Shown in pieces: positions 11,301-19,571 of a stretch of 64,000 nt of DNA (its first letter is position 1; the number at the start of each line of letters is the position of its first letter). The notes beneath the pieces were generated by a model, which saw nothing but the letters and a program-made list of their open reading frames with translations, had not been told where the DNA came from and searched no databases. The DNA lies in NCBI GenBank assembly GCA_004193545.1, contig RPGO01000004.1, positions 50,475 to 114,474 on the forward strand. Direction: 5' to 3'. The position numbers and the translations under genes were made by a program. Source of the stretch: Candidatus Argoarchaeum ethanivorans. Its GTDB lineage: Archaea; Halobacteriota; Methanosarcinia; Methanosarcinales; EX4572-44.

Positions 11301-11432
11301 CGTGCCAGGTGCATTGAGCTTGCTGTAAACATGATAATCATCGCCGGGAGCTCCTGCACATGGCACCACTCCCGCAAACATCGACCCAACTACAATCAAA
11401 CAACTCAATATTTTCATCATATTCTTTCGCAT
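8373..11432 (-). CDS. Secreted PKD-domain protein with beta-propeller-like N-terminus, NPP1/NLP-like motif, carboxypeptidase-regulatory-like domains and C-terminal TM anchor
   Basis: Signal peptide MRKNMMKILSCLIVVGSMFAGVVPCAGA; PKD-type segments (VKFDASGSHHTDPAKEIVLYEWDFESDG; VQLDGSKSYDPES); KHYHDWETVFVFVD; C-terminal TM helix plus KKKE. Start placed at 11432 behind a GGAGGT, not at the ORF-track start 11603. Confidence 0.75.
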   Translation of the reverse strand: MRKNMMKILSCLIVVGSMFAGVVPCAGAPGDDYHVYSKLNAPGTGLVWAAGGYVEYYGIPEWGDEIQYVYFLQREGSRTIAYKVKVWVTNEGSAADPTPYIDIRQHPDHPTHTGPIEPRHFEIVSSFDITEYADTGGWASDEFHVDSTGVYLGAWPHGINKWDHDWNYIDQIANPPPSPYETQSLAYDPAGNVWYAGNYDRKILQLSDTDGDADFMDETWQYIFTTPDYAGSHHDGMEYVGGYLWISDMTSDIIAKWQYNDSTDTWAEIGRYSYTEAAVVEGMGFGPNDHFWIGGYGYAYIYELGNEITKGYPLAEAGHDVEAHPPTIPVKFDASGSHHTDPAKEIVLYEWDFESDGTGDYSGTDLIVEHTYPAYYNLDGSIDWDKSAKDYTASLRVTDNSDQPLRDTDTCIVHITAPPWKPVADPDGPYEGYEGIPVQLDGSKSYDPESKMFPPDHSWYETIAKYEWDLDYDGEFDDSTDVKPSWTWDSQGIYIVGLKITDSQASGPGGTIGPLDVDMKYATVTVKPKAILFAPNMWFGSTEEYFATTPFFYTDDIFETSGEKSKTEYLELSEDQKWDNFTIFYHIAETGDEIVYEYWFYYAFNDYVNKHYHDWETVFVFVDKDTEEVTRVVASAHLDMMPNNEYVNPQFGVGEHAGILIEEGSHASCTDRNNNGLFERDTDVTNGYVTINVPVIIYFPFPPHIEWKQIKIPFGCWGIGWLPPYIWDEEDQLNGHQIKFNDQHYKLKEITSDFISKFGGLNNFPDSPKYAHITIDINVPIIGGTFTHTIELLGDSPEHPWIDVDGRYYHPEKIIPKLSDFVTGIIEGSDTTGAIVVILSNDTYYTFAGENGSFLINNVSPGIHDIVVNLDGHAPYKQRFIHSSNTTAGVGGILHLIPEPEAFRIEGTVTDENGSIIINAVIDVYDENGVRLFTTLTDENGQYLVIVSEEQVYTVTASTETEEGSVEVSGEAGSVVEGDIRTTKKAGAVPVPVLSSVGMLVLVILMLVILVNEAIKKKE

Positions 11433-11461
11433 GATTTTACCTCCCATTTTTTGTTTCTCTT

Positions 11462-11675
11462 TTAAGTCACTATACCCCGTACTTATAGGTATAGGGCTTG
11501 TTAGTGATTTTCTTTTTATAAACATTTCAGTTTCTCCCAGTAATTCCCACGTCCCAATATATCTCCCAACAAATTCCCATCTGTGACCAGTATATCCATA
11601 CACCTACCTCAATGAAGGCATCCCATACAAAGCTTGTGATTGTAAAATATTATGGTAAATGTTTATACAGAATGC
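11462..11675 (-). mobile_element. Decayed IS200/IS605-type element (both ends, internal deletion)
   Basis: taagtcactataccccgtact...agggcttgttag end and aatgaaggcat...tgtaaaatattatggtaaatgtttatac end match the ends of the element at 56642-57181; TnpA C-terminal relic YTGHRWEFVGRYIGT. Confidence 0.75.
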
Positions 11676-11758
11676 AGAACAGCATACCTGTGATAGAAAG
11701 CTATAAAAAAACAGATACTGTTTAGTATATTAATGACTAATCCAAGAGCGCGTGTATT

Positions 11759-13441
11759 ATGAAGTTTAACCCAGAAGATTTTAAAAAAACGAAACATGCT
11801 GATTTTGATGTGCTGTGGGATAAAGGAAGAGAAATACTAACCAATCTCAACACAAACAGGAAGTATCCCCGCAGGAGCATTTCTTTTGGAAAGTTACACC
11901 CTGTTTTTGATACTATTTATCGTTTGAGAGAGTCATATCTCAGGCTTGGTTTTGATGAGGTGTTAAACCCGTTAATTGTGGATGAAAAAGAGGTTCACCG
12001 ACAGTTTGGCTATGAATCTCTTGCTGTACTTGATCGGTGTTTTTATCTTGCCGGTTTACCGCGTCCTGATATTGGCATTTCAGACGAGCGGGTACTAAAA
12101 ATTAAACAACTTCTTAATATTGACGATAAACGTGTTGAGGAGATTCGCCAGATTCTTCATAGCTATAAAAAAGGTGAGGTTGAGGGGGATGATCTTGTGT
12201 CGGTGATTAGCCATCGGTTGGACGTTTTGGATTCATCAGTTGGCACGATGATTGAATTGGTGTTTCCGGAATTTAAGGAATTAAAGCCCGAACCTACGCG
12301 AAGGACGCTTCGGAGCCACATGACCTCGGCATGGTTTATCACTCTTAAAGAGCTGTGGGAATACACAAACCTGCCACTTCACCTGTTTTCTGTTGACCGC
12401 TGTTTTAGACGTGAGCAACAGGAAGATGCTACACGGCTTATGGCGTATCATTCAGCATCCTGCGTGATAATGGATGAAGATGTTAATGTGGATGATGGAA
12501 TGGCAGTTGCTGAAGGAATACTCTTACAATTCGGTTTTGAGGACTTTAAATTCATTCCTGATGAAAAAAGAAGCAAATACTATATTCCTGATACTCAAAT
12601 CGAGGTCTTTGCTTATCATCCCAAACTTATCGGCTCAAACACCAAGTACTCGGACGGCTGGGTTGAGATTGCCACTTTTGGTATTTATTCACCGACAGCT
12701 CTTGCAGAGTACAGCATACCCTATCCTGTTATGAACCTCGGGCTTGGGGTTGAACGCCTTGCCATGATACTCCACAATGCAACTGATGTAAGAGCACTCT
12801 CATATCCCCAGTTTTTGCAATACCAGCCTGGATGGTACATAAGCGACCACGAGCTTGCAAAAATGATACGCATCCGAAGTGAACCAAAAACCAGAGCTGG
12901 GCTTCTAATACAACATGCAATTACCAGCACCTGCAAAATGCATAAAAACGAGCCAAGCCCGTGTGAATTTACTGCGTGGAAAGGAGAATTGTTTAATAGA
13001 AATATCACTGTAAACGTCATTGAACCAGAAGAGAAAACAAAGCTCTGCGGACCTGCAGCGATGAACACAATAGTAGTTGACGATGGAAACATCCTTGGAG
13101 TATCGCCTGCACAACTTCGTTGTGCAGAACCACACACTCCGGTTAACGATGGGAACATCCTTGGAGTATCACCCAGCAAAAACATAGAAGCTACTAAAAG
13201 GTGGGTTCATACAAATCTCAGCTACATCGATGCATTTGCTGCAAAAGCCGCGAGTGAGATAGAAAACGAACTATGCAGCGGCAAAGATGAAACTGCATAT
13301 CGGGTGCGCATCATAAAAACGCCAGCAGAAATAAACCTTGAGATACAGCCGGCAGCACAACGTTATATTACCAACCACAACAAAAAAATCGATATACGTG
13401 GACCAGTGTTCACTACCGTGCAGATGAAAATTGATTATTGA
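11759..13441 (+). CDS. sepS: O-phosphoseryl-tRNA(Cys) synthetase (SepRS), with an in-frame duplicated segment
   Basis: MKFNPEDFKKTKHADFDVLWDKGREIL...; class II motifs (SHMTSAWF, DRCFRREQQEDATRL, NLGLGVERLAMI); SepCysS encoded nearby. Confidence 0.92.
   Translation: MKFNPEDFKKTKHADFDVLWDKGREILTNLNTNRKYPRRSISFGKLHPVFDTIYRLRESYLRLGFDEVLNPLIVDEKEVHRQFGYESLAVLDRCFYLAGLPRPDIGISDERVLKIKQLLNIDDKRVEEIRQILHSYKKGEVEGDDLVSVISHRLDVLDSSVGTMIELVFPEFKELKPEPTRRTLRSHMTSAWFITLKELWEYTNLPLHLFSVDRCFRREQQEDATRLMAYHSASCVIMDEDVNVDDGMAVAEGILLQFGFEDFKFIPDEKRSKYYIPDTQIEVFAYHPKLIGSNTKYSDGWVEIATFGIYSPTALAEYSIPYPVMNLGLGVERLAMILHNATDVRALSYPQFLQYQPGWYISDHELAKMIRIRSEPKTRAGLLIQHAITSTCKMHKNEPSPCEFTAWKGELFNRNITVNVIEPEEKTKLCGPAAMNTIVVDDGNILGVSPAQLRCAEPHTPVNDGNILGVSPSKNIEATKRWVHTNLSYIDAFAAKAASEIENELCSGKDETAYRVRIIKTPAEINLEIQPAAQRYITNHNKKIDIRGPVFTTVQMKIDY
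13076..13174. repeat. Hairpin repeat CTGCACAACTTCGTTGTGCAG flanked by ~32-bp direct duplication inside sepS
   Basis: gttgacgatggaaacatccttggagtatcgcc (13076-) and gttaacgatgggaacatccttggagtatcacc (13142-), offset 66 bp = 22 codons; palindrome 13107-13127. Confidence 0.9.
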
Positions 13442-13450
13442 TAAACTGAA

Positions 13451-14008
13451 ATGGTGAAACTTATGCACATCGTCTTTGCAACAGGAAATAAACACAAAGT
13501 AGAGGAAGCACAACACATCCTTCTAAAAAAGGACATAACTCTTACACAAATCAACTGCGGGTATCCGGAAATACAAGCAGACGAACTGGAAGAAATAGCA
13601 GTGTACGGCGCCAAATGGGCAGCAGGATACGTAAAGCAGCCGGTAATAGTGGACGATTCAGGCATTTTCATCGAAGCACTCAACGGTTTTCCAGGACCGT
13701 ATTCAGCATACGTGCAGTATACACTTGGAAATAAACGCATACTGAAACTGATGGAAAACGAAAAAAACAGGCGTGCAATCGTGAAGTCAGTAATATGCTA
13801 CTGCAAACCAGATGAAGAGCCAACAACCTTTCCAGGACTAATCAAAGGCACAATCACACACAGCGAGCGCGGCACACACGGTTTTGGCTTTGATCCAATC
13901 TTCAAAGTAAACAACAAAACACTTGCGGAAATGACAATAGAAGAAAAAAATACCATTTCACACCGCACAAAAGCACTGCAAAAATTTGCTGAGTGGTACA
14001 ACAGGTGA
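13451..14008 (+). CDS. rdgB: XTP/dITP diphosphatase (RdgB/HAM1 family)
   Basis: MHIVFATGNKHKVEEAQHIL; VDDSGIFIEALNGFPGPYSAYV; GFGFDPIF. Confidence 0.92.
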   Translation: MVKLMHIVFATGNKHKVEEAQHILLKKDITLTQINCGYPEIQADELEEIAVYGAKWAAGYVKQPVIVDDSGIFIEALNGFPGPYSAYVQYTLGNKRILKLMENEKNRRAIVKSVICYCKPDEEPTTFPGLIKGTITHSERGTHGFGFDPIFKVNNKTLAEMTIEEKNTISHRTKALQKFAEWYNR

Positions 14009-14150
14009 CGGCGTTTGAAATTTAGGAGACCGGCACGTCCTCTGGTGTTGACACTGGTTTTAACCACAATACCAAGTGATGTGAAAACCTCCATACGACA
14101 AAACAATTATAATCATCCTTTGTGTTTTTGTGGCAAAGGTTGAATTTGTT

Positions 14151-14861
14151 ATGGCATTGATATCAATTGAAGAATTGTATAAATCCTTTGGAAATTTCAG
14201 GGTGCTGCAGGACATCAATCTTGAGGTTGAAAAAGGTGACTTTGTCACCATTTTTGGTCCGAATGGTGCAGGTAAAACCACGCTGATAAAGATATTGGCT
14301 ACACTGGTATCTCCAACCAGGGGTACTGTGGTTGTTAATGGTTTTGATGTACGTGAAAAACCTATTGATGTGCGTCGATCTATCGGCGTAATATCACATG
14401 ACACATATTTATACCATGAACTCACTGCTGTTGAGAACCTCAGGTTTTATGGGCAAATGTATGAGATAGAACGCATCGAAGAGCGTATTCGCGATGTTAT
14501 CTCGCGTGTCGGTTTAGCTCATCGTGGAAACCACCGTGTTGGCACGTTTTCCCGCGGCATGAAACAACGGCTATCCATTGCACGTGCAATTCTTCACAAT
14601 CCAGTAATATTATTATTAGATGAACCATATACAGGTTTGGATCAGCATGCATCTGCAATCTTTGATAAAATCATGCAGCAGCTTGGTACAGAACACATCA
14701 CGCGGATTATGATTTCGCATGATATTGAACGCGGACTCAAGCTCTGTAACAGAGCATTTATTTTAAACAATGGAAGCTTCGTTAACGAAGTTGCGCGTGA
14801 TAAAATCAGCAGCATTGAAGAGTATCGCGGTGTGTATGAACATCTGGTAACAGGAGAGTAA
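14151..14861 (+). CDS. ccmA: ABC transporter ATP-binding protein, CcmA-like (heme exporter)
   Basis: Walker A GPNGAGKTT, signature FSRGMKQRLSIARA, Walker B ILLLDEP; overlaps a CcmB-like permease. Confidence 0.75.
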   Translation: MALISIEELYKSFGNFRVLQDINLEVEKGDFVTIFGPNGAGKTTLIKILATLVSPTRGTVVVNGFDVREKPIDVRRSIGVISHDTYLYHELTAVENLRFYGQMYEIERIEERIRDVISRVGLAHRGNHRVGTFSRGMKQRLSIARAILHNPVILLLDEPYTGLDQHASAIFDKIMQQLGTEHITRIMISHDIERGLKLCNRAFILNNGSFVNEVARDKISSIEEYRGVYEHLVTGE

Positions 14862-15541
14862 TGATTGTGAATCATGCCCTGCATATTGCATACAAGGATC
14901 TTAAAACAGAGTTTCGCACAAAACAAATGCTAAACTCCATGATTATCTTTTCCTTGCTGGTAATAATCATCTTTAGCTTCTCCTTTGCTGATTTTCTTAC
15001 AGACCAGGATCTTATTACGATGGTTGCCCCGGGTATTTTGTGGATCTCATTTCTCTTTGCAGGCATGCTTGGACTTTCACGTTCTTTTGCAGGCGAAAAG
15101 GAAGAGGGCTGCCTTGATGGATTAAAACTCTGCCCATGCGAGAGAACAAGTTTGTTTCAAGGCAAAGTAGTATCCAGCACGGTTTTAATGTTCATAATGG
15201 AACTATTCACAATACCTTTGTTCATCATATTATTTGATTACACAATCACAGGGATACCGCTTCTTGTGCTGGTAATCCTTCTTGGGACACTTGGATTTAT
15301 GTTTGTTGGCACATTATTATCAGCCCTGACGGTAAACACACGAACACGTGAAATCCTCCTGCCAGTATTAATCTTCCCGGTAATAATACCGGTAATTATC
15401 TCATCAGTCACAGCAACATCCAAAATACTAACAGGTGTTGGATTTGCAAACATAACAGAAGAGATACAAATACTTGTTATCTACGACATCATATTTTTTA
15501 TCGTGGCACAGCTTGTCTTTGAATATGTGATAGAAGATTGA
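14861..15541 (+). CDS. ccmB: ABC transporter permease, CcmB-like
   Basis: 6-TM protein with FAGEKEEGCLDGLKLCP, WISFLFAGMLGLSRSF; start overlaps upstream stop. Confidence 0.75.
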   Translation: MIVNHALHIAYKDLKTEFRTKQMLNSMIIFSLLVIIIFSFSFADFLTDQDLITMVAPGILWISFLFAGMLGLSRSFAGEKEEGCLDGLKLCPCERTSLFQGKVVSSTVLMFIMELFTIPLFIILFDYTITGIPLLVLVILLGTLGFMFVGTLLSALTVNTRTREILLPVLIFPVIIPVIISSVTATSKILTGVGFANITEEIQILVIYDIIFFIVAQLVFEYVIED

Positions 15542-15629
15542 ACGTGGGACTCTATAATGTTTTAAGACCTGTTTTGCCATGATCTGCTTTAAGCATATAT
15601 AATATTAAGGAGAACGAGATTATACATAT

Positions 15630-15760
15630 CTTGATTGCTTCGCAATCAAGAGTTACTATTATATTTCTGCACAACGAAGTTGTACAGTGCTTGCATTGTA
15701 TGCAGTTACTGGTTATCTCTGTACAAGAAGTGTACAGTTCTGCACAACGAAGTTATGCAG
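15630..15760. repeat. Cluster of hairpin repeats
   Basis: cttgattgcttcgcaatcaag (15630-15650), ctgcacaacgaagttgtacag, ctgtacaagaagtgtacag, ctgcacaacgaagttatgcag. Confidence 0.85.
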
Positions 15761-15771
15761 GGGTGAAATAT

Positions 15772-17139
15772 ATGAACAGATATAATGTGATAGTTGTTGG
15801 TGGCGGCATCAGTGGATTGATGTCTGCTCTTGCCATTGGGAAACATGGAAAACGGGTGCTGGTAGTCGAAGAGCAAAGTCTTCTTGGCGGTAATTGTAAT
15901 AGTTATATGGTTGATGGTTTTCAGGTGGATACAGGACCTCACGCCATTACAGGGCTTACACAGGGACCGCTTCGGCAGATTATCAACGAGTACCTTGATT
16001 ATACGCCGGTTTTTTTAAGCTACGGCACGTATTTTGTGCGCACTTCGAAAGGCATTACAAAGATCCCATCCACTATTGCAGAGTTTGTTGGTTTTGATGT
16101 GCTGCCGCGACGTGATAGACTGATGATATCGCAGGCTATTACCAAAGCGTTAACACTTACAAGCTTTGGAGTTGATACTTCTCTACAGTCAGTCTACGAT
16201 TTTCTGCCAGGGAATTTATCCGCCAGGTCGATTGAATTTGCAGATGCAATATGTTATTTTTTGACAGGTAGAAGCATGAGAGAAACATCGGTTCACCGCG
16301 TGCTTGCAGGCAGCAATTTTGTTGATGATGAGGTGAAAGAAGATGCAAATCACTCAACACTGACTGAACAGCTCACGAGTCGTATCACCAGATTAAGTCG
16401 GCTTGCAACAAATAGGGTCTCCAAGTCGCAAGCGTACGTGAGGGGAGGATTGAAATCCTTTTTAAACGCGGTTATTTATTCCATGCCCAAAAACGTTGAA
16501 ATTCGAACAAACCAGCGTGTTAATAAAATCCTGACATCTGACGGGATTATTGTGGGTGTTGAAACTGATGATGAATCGTTTACCTGTGATATGGTTGTAT
16601 ATTCTGGTTTTGCAAAGCAACTGCCGCCTCTTGTAAATGAGCTTCCAGAGAAGTACGTTTTTAATCTCGGACGTATCGCCCAGACCAAAAGTCTAACAGT
16701 GTGGCTCGGCTTGTCGCATGAGATACCTGAATTTAATTATATTGGCTCTGAAATATGGTTTCAGAAGCACGCATACTGGGCGATGCCGATTAGTAACTAC
16801 ACTGACGGTCTTGCACCAAAAGGCAAGCAACTCGTTGGTTTCACGTTTGTTGTTGATGAAACAATGGCGATTGAGTCTGAAAAACGAAGGGCGATGGATA
16901 CAATTGTTGAAGCTGTGCCGCGGATTGAGCAGTCCATAGAGATGGAACATTATCAGATAGCAATACCTGAAAAAGCATCAGTGACAATCAATGGCTATAT
17001 TGCAGAGAACAGAACACCTGTCAAGAATTTATACCTTGTTGGAACTGATACTGATAGGCGGAGTATGGGTTTAACACGTGCAGGATTTTCTGTTTTGAAT
17101 CTGTTAAAACTGTTGAAAAACGATGGATATTTAAAATAA
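15772..17139 (+). CDS. FAD-dependent NAD(P)-binding oxidoreductase (phytoene desaturase/protoporphyrinogen oxidase-like)
   Basis: MNRYNVIVVGGGISGLMSALAIGKHGKRVLVVEEQSLLGG Rossmann/FAD motif. ORF-track start 15631 lies inside a hairpin-repeat cluster, so the start is moved to 15772. Confidence 0.8.
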   Translation: MNRYNVIVVGGGISGLMSALAIGKHGKRVLVVEEQSLLGGNCNSYMVDGFQVDTGPHAITGLTQGPLRQIINEYLDYTPVFLSYGTYFVRTSKGITKIPSTIAEFVGFDVLPRRDRLMISQAITKALTLTSFGVDTSLQSVYDFLPGNLSARSIEFADAICYFLTGRSMRETSVHRVLAGSNFVDDEVKEDANHSTLTEQLTSRITRLSRLATNRVSKSQAYVRGGLKSFLNAVIYSMPKNVEIRTNQRVNKILTSDGIIVGVETDDESFTCDMVVYSGFAKQLPPLVNELPEKYVFNLGRIAQTKSLTVWLGLSHEIPEFNYIGSEIWFQKHAYWAMPISNYTDGLAPKGKQLVGFTFVVDETMAIESEKRRAMDTIVEAVPRIEQSIEMEHYQIAIPEKASVTINGYIAENRTPVKNLYLVGTDTDRRSMGLTRAGFSVLNLLKLLKNDGYLK

Positions 17140-17321
17140 CTGCCTGCCATTGTCCACTTTCAGGTTCTGCCTCTGGTTTTCACAATTCTCCTTTACTGCC
17201 TTTCTACTGATTCATCAATGTTTATGTACTATAAAGGTGAAAAGTGATCATTTATGGATACAAAAGATGACTTACCCAAAACCTTCGGGAAACACATTAA
17301 AAAGGTAGTACCGGGAGTACA

Positions 17322-18179
17322 GTGTTGATGCACATTGAAAGACAAAAAGAAGATAAAAGCCGTGTTGATTCAACATTCGGTATGGGACATATATTCAAAG
17401 AAGTACCTGATCTGATTCCAGCAGAAATCCAGAGAGGGCTTAATACATCAATTATTGGTAAAACAATAGAATATTACAGGGAAGTTAAATCAACAAATAG
17501 TGTAGCAGCAAGCATGGCAGATGACGTGGAAGACGGTACAACCATTATTACAGAGATACAAACGCGTGGACGTGGTCGAAGAGGAAGAATCTGGGCATCT
17601 CCAAGGGGCGGAATCTGGCTATCCATTGTATTAAAACCAAGAATGCCTGCTGCACGAGCATATAGATTGACCATTGCTGCCGGGCTTGCAGCAGCAAAAA
17701 CAATCCGTGCCTATGAGATTGATGCAAAGATAAAGTGGCCAAACGATATAATTATAGGAAACAAAAAAGTGTGCGGCATACTCACAGAAACGGAAGCAGA
17801 GCAACTAAAATATGCAATTGTCGGTATTGGAGTGGATGCAAATATTGACACACGTTTATTCCCTGAAGAGATCAGAGACCGTTCCACATCCTTACAAACA
17901 GAACTCGGCGAGTCAATAGATCGTGTAGAATTTATCAAAAGATTGCTTACAGGCTTTGAATACGAATATCTTCGGCTATATAAACAGTTCCCGCAAATAT
18001 TAGATGAGTGGAGATATCTTCTTGCTACTACTGGAAAAAGAGTGCAAATCAACAACCCCTCAACAACCATCTACGGAAAGGCAGTTGGAGTGGATCGTGA
18101 AGGTGCGCTCATCATTAAATGTGATGATGGATTCATTGAGCGAATCGTTGCCGGTGAATGTATCCATGCGTCCATATAA
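17322..18179 (+). CDS. birA: Biotin--[acetyl-CoA-carboxylase] ligase (BirA-type)
   Basis: TEIQTRGRGRRGRIWASPRGGIWLSIVLKP; KWPNDIIIGNKKVCGILTE; VGIGVDAN; C-terminal domain. Confidence 0.9.
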   Translation: MLMHIERQKEDKSRVDSTFGMGHIFKEVPDLIPAEIQRGLNTSIIGKTIEYYREVKSTNSVAASMADDVEDGTTIITEIQTRGRGRRGRIWASPRGGIWLSIVLKPRMPAARAYRLTIAAGLAAAKTIRAYEIDAKIKWPNDIIIGNKKVCGILTETEAEQLKYAIVGIGVDANIDTRLFPEEIRDRSTSLQTELGESIDRVEFIKRLLTGFEYEYLRLYKQFPQILDEWRYLLATTGKRVQINNPSTTIYGKAVGVDREGALIIKCDDGFIERIVAGECIHASI

Positions 18180-18233
18180 GTTAACCACGGGATAGTACAG
18201 ATTTCCAGAGAAAACAACAATAGGAATCGGTTT

Positions 18234-19421
18234 TCAGGGCTCTACACATATACCATGCTTGAGTGCAATATCCTTGAAAGCTTCTGCCACGTATTTGACC
18301 TGTTCCCAACTTAGCCCATACGTGTTGATTTCAAAACTTTTACTCATACCAGGGCGAACTCCCATGATTCTGCGTTTTTTTAACTCACGGTAGAGGAAGT
18401 ATCCTTTTCTGCGATCTTTTCCAGCAACTGCATGAAAAGAAGGACTTTCAATATTTATCAGTGTGTGTTGTTTGGGTTTGTGTCCTATCTGGCAGATTCC
18501 ATCAATTTTTTCAATTTCACCAACAAAATAGCAGGCTTTCCTGACCTCTTCATCCCAGTGTTTTACACGCTCAACAACTGTCGGGAATGATGCCATAAGA
18601 GTAGCAATCGGGGCTCCAAAAACCGGAGGGCAACCGAAGAGGGCAACCTCTTTCTTGTTGAAACTGCATCCACTCCAGTCACCTGTAATCCTTGATTTGC
18701 CAAACACTTTGTAACTCCACTCAGACGAGGCTGCAAGTATCCCAATCGGAGCTGATGCTGCCCAGCTTTTGTGGCAGCTGCAAGTGAGAAAATCTGCACG
18801 GAGTTTTTTTGCATCAACAGGCATGACACCAGTTGAATACGCAGTATTTAGAATAAGTGGCACACCATATTGCTTGCAGATCTTCCCAACAGCTTCTGCA
18901 TTAGCAAGGTTTCCGTATCGAGAATCCACGTGGGTGAGAAGTGCAAGTACTGGCAGGTTTCCTGTGTGTCTCTTTACCTCTTCAAATTTCTGTGCATACA
19001 TCTCAGGGTCAATATGAAACATAGGGTGGCCAGTGTGAGGTACTTCCACCACATCAAGTCGATTTGCCTCAGCACCAAGATATGATGTGTAATGTGCAAG
19101 AGAATCAAGAACTATTGTATTACCAGGCTCTGTGATCGTATGCATGATCGCCCACATAGCATGGCGACAGCCTGCTGTAAAACGCACTTCATCCACATTC
19201 AAAAACTTTGCAACATCCATCGTGAAATCGCGTATAGGAGGCTTCTGTACCAGATCAACACGAGAGTCAAAACAATAATCACACACAGAATACCCATCCC
19301 CAAACTCGAGCAGAGCTTTTCGAGCCTCGCCAGTCAGCACACCGCCGCGCTGTATCGGGTTGACATTAATATAATTATCCTGTATGCCTCGTTTAAGATT
19401 TTTATATTTATTTAGATCCAT
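18234..19421 (-). CDS. pscS: O-phospho-L-seryl-tRNA:Cys-tRNA synthase (SepCysS)
   Basis: NVNPIQRGGVLTGEARKALLEFGDGYSVCDYCFDSR; PLP-lysine motif CSCHKSWAASAPIG. Confidence 0.92.
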   Translation of the reverse strand: MDLNKYKNLKRGIQDNYINVNPIQRGGVLTGEARKALLEFGDGYSVCDYCFDSRVDLVQKPPIRDFTMDVAKFLNVDEVRFTAGCRHAMWAIMHTITEPGNTIVLDSLAHYTSYLGAEANRLDVVEVPHTGHPMFHIDPEMYAQKFEEVKRHTGNLPVLALLTHVDSRYGNLANAEAVGKICKQYGVPLILNTAYSTGVMPVDAKKLRADFLTCSCHKSWAASAPIGILAASSEWSYKVFGKSRITGDWSGCSFNKKEVALFGCPPVFGAPIATLMASFPTVVERVKHWDEEVRKACYFVGEIEKIDGICQIGHKPKQHTLINIESPSFHAVAGKDRRKGYFLYRELKKRRIMGVRPGMSKSFEINTYGLSWEQVKYVAEAFKDIALKHGICVEP

Positions 19422-19571
19422 AATTATACATCAAACAATAAAGAGTTACTACTATTAGATATTTATCACGAGGCTGGTACTAAAGGTCTGAAAAATTGTG
19501 GACTCAGGTGAAGAAAAATCCATTTATACAAAGTTACGCTGTAACTAACCACAAAATGCTTCCGATTCTTC

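Noticed and set aside
12721-13185. 154-aa minus-strand ORF with repeated GDTPRMFPS
   Set aside because: Antisense to sepS; its repeat reflects the hairpin-flanking duplication, not a real protein.
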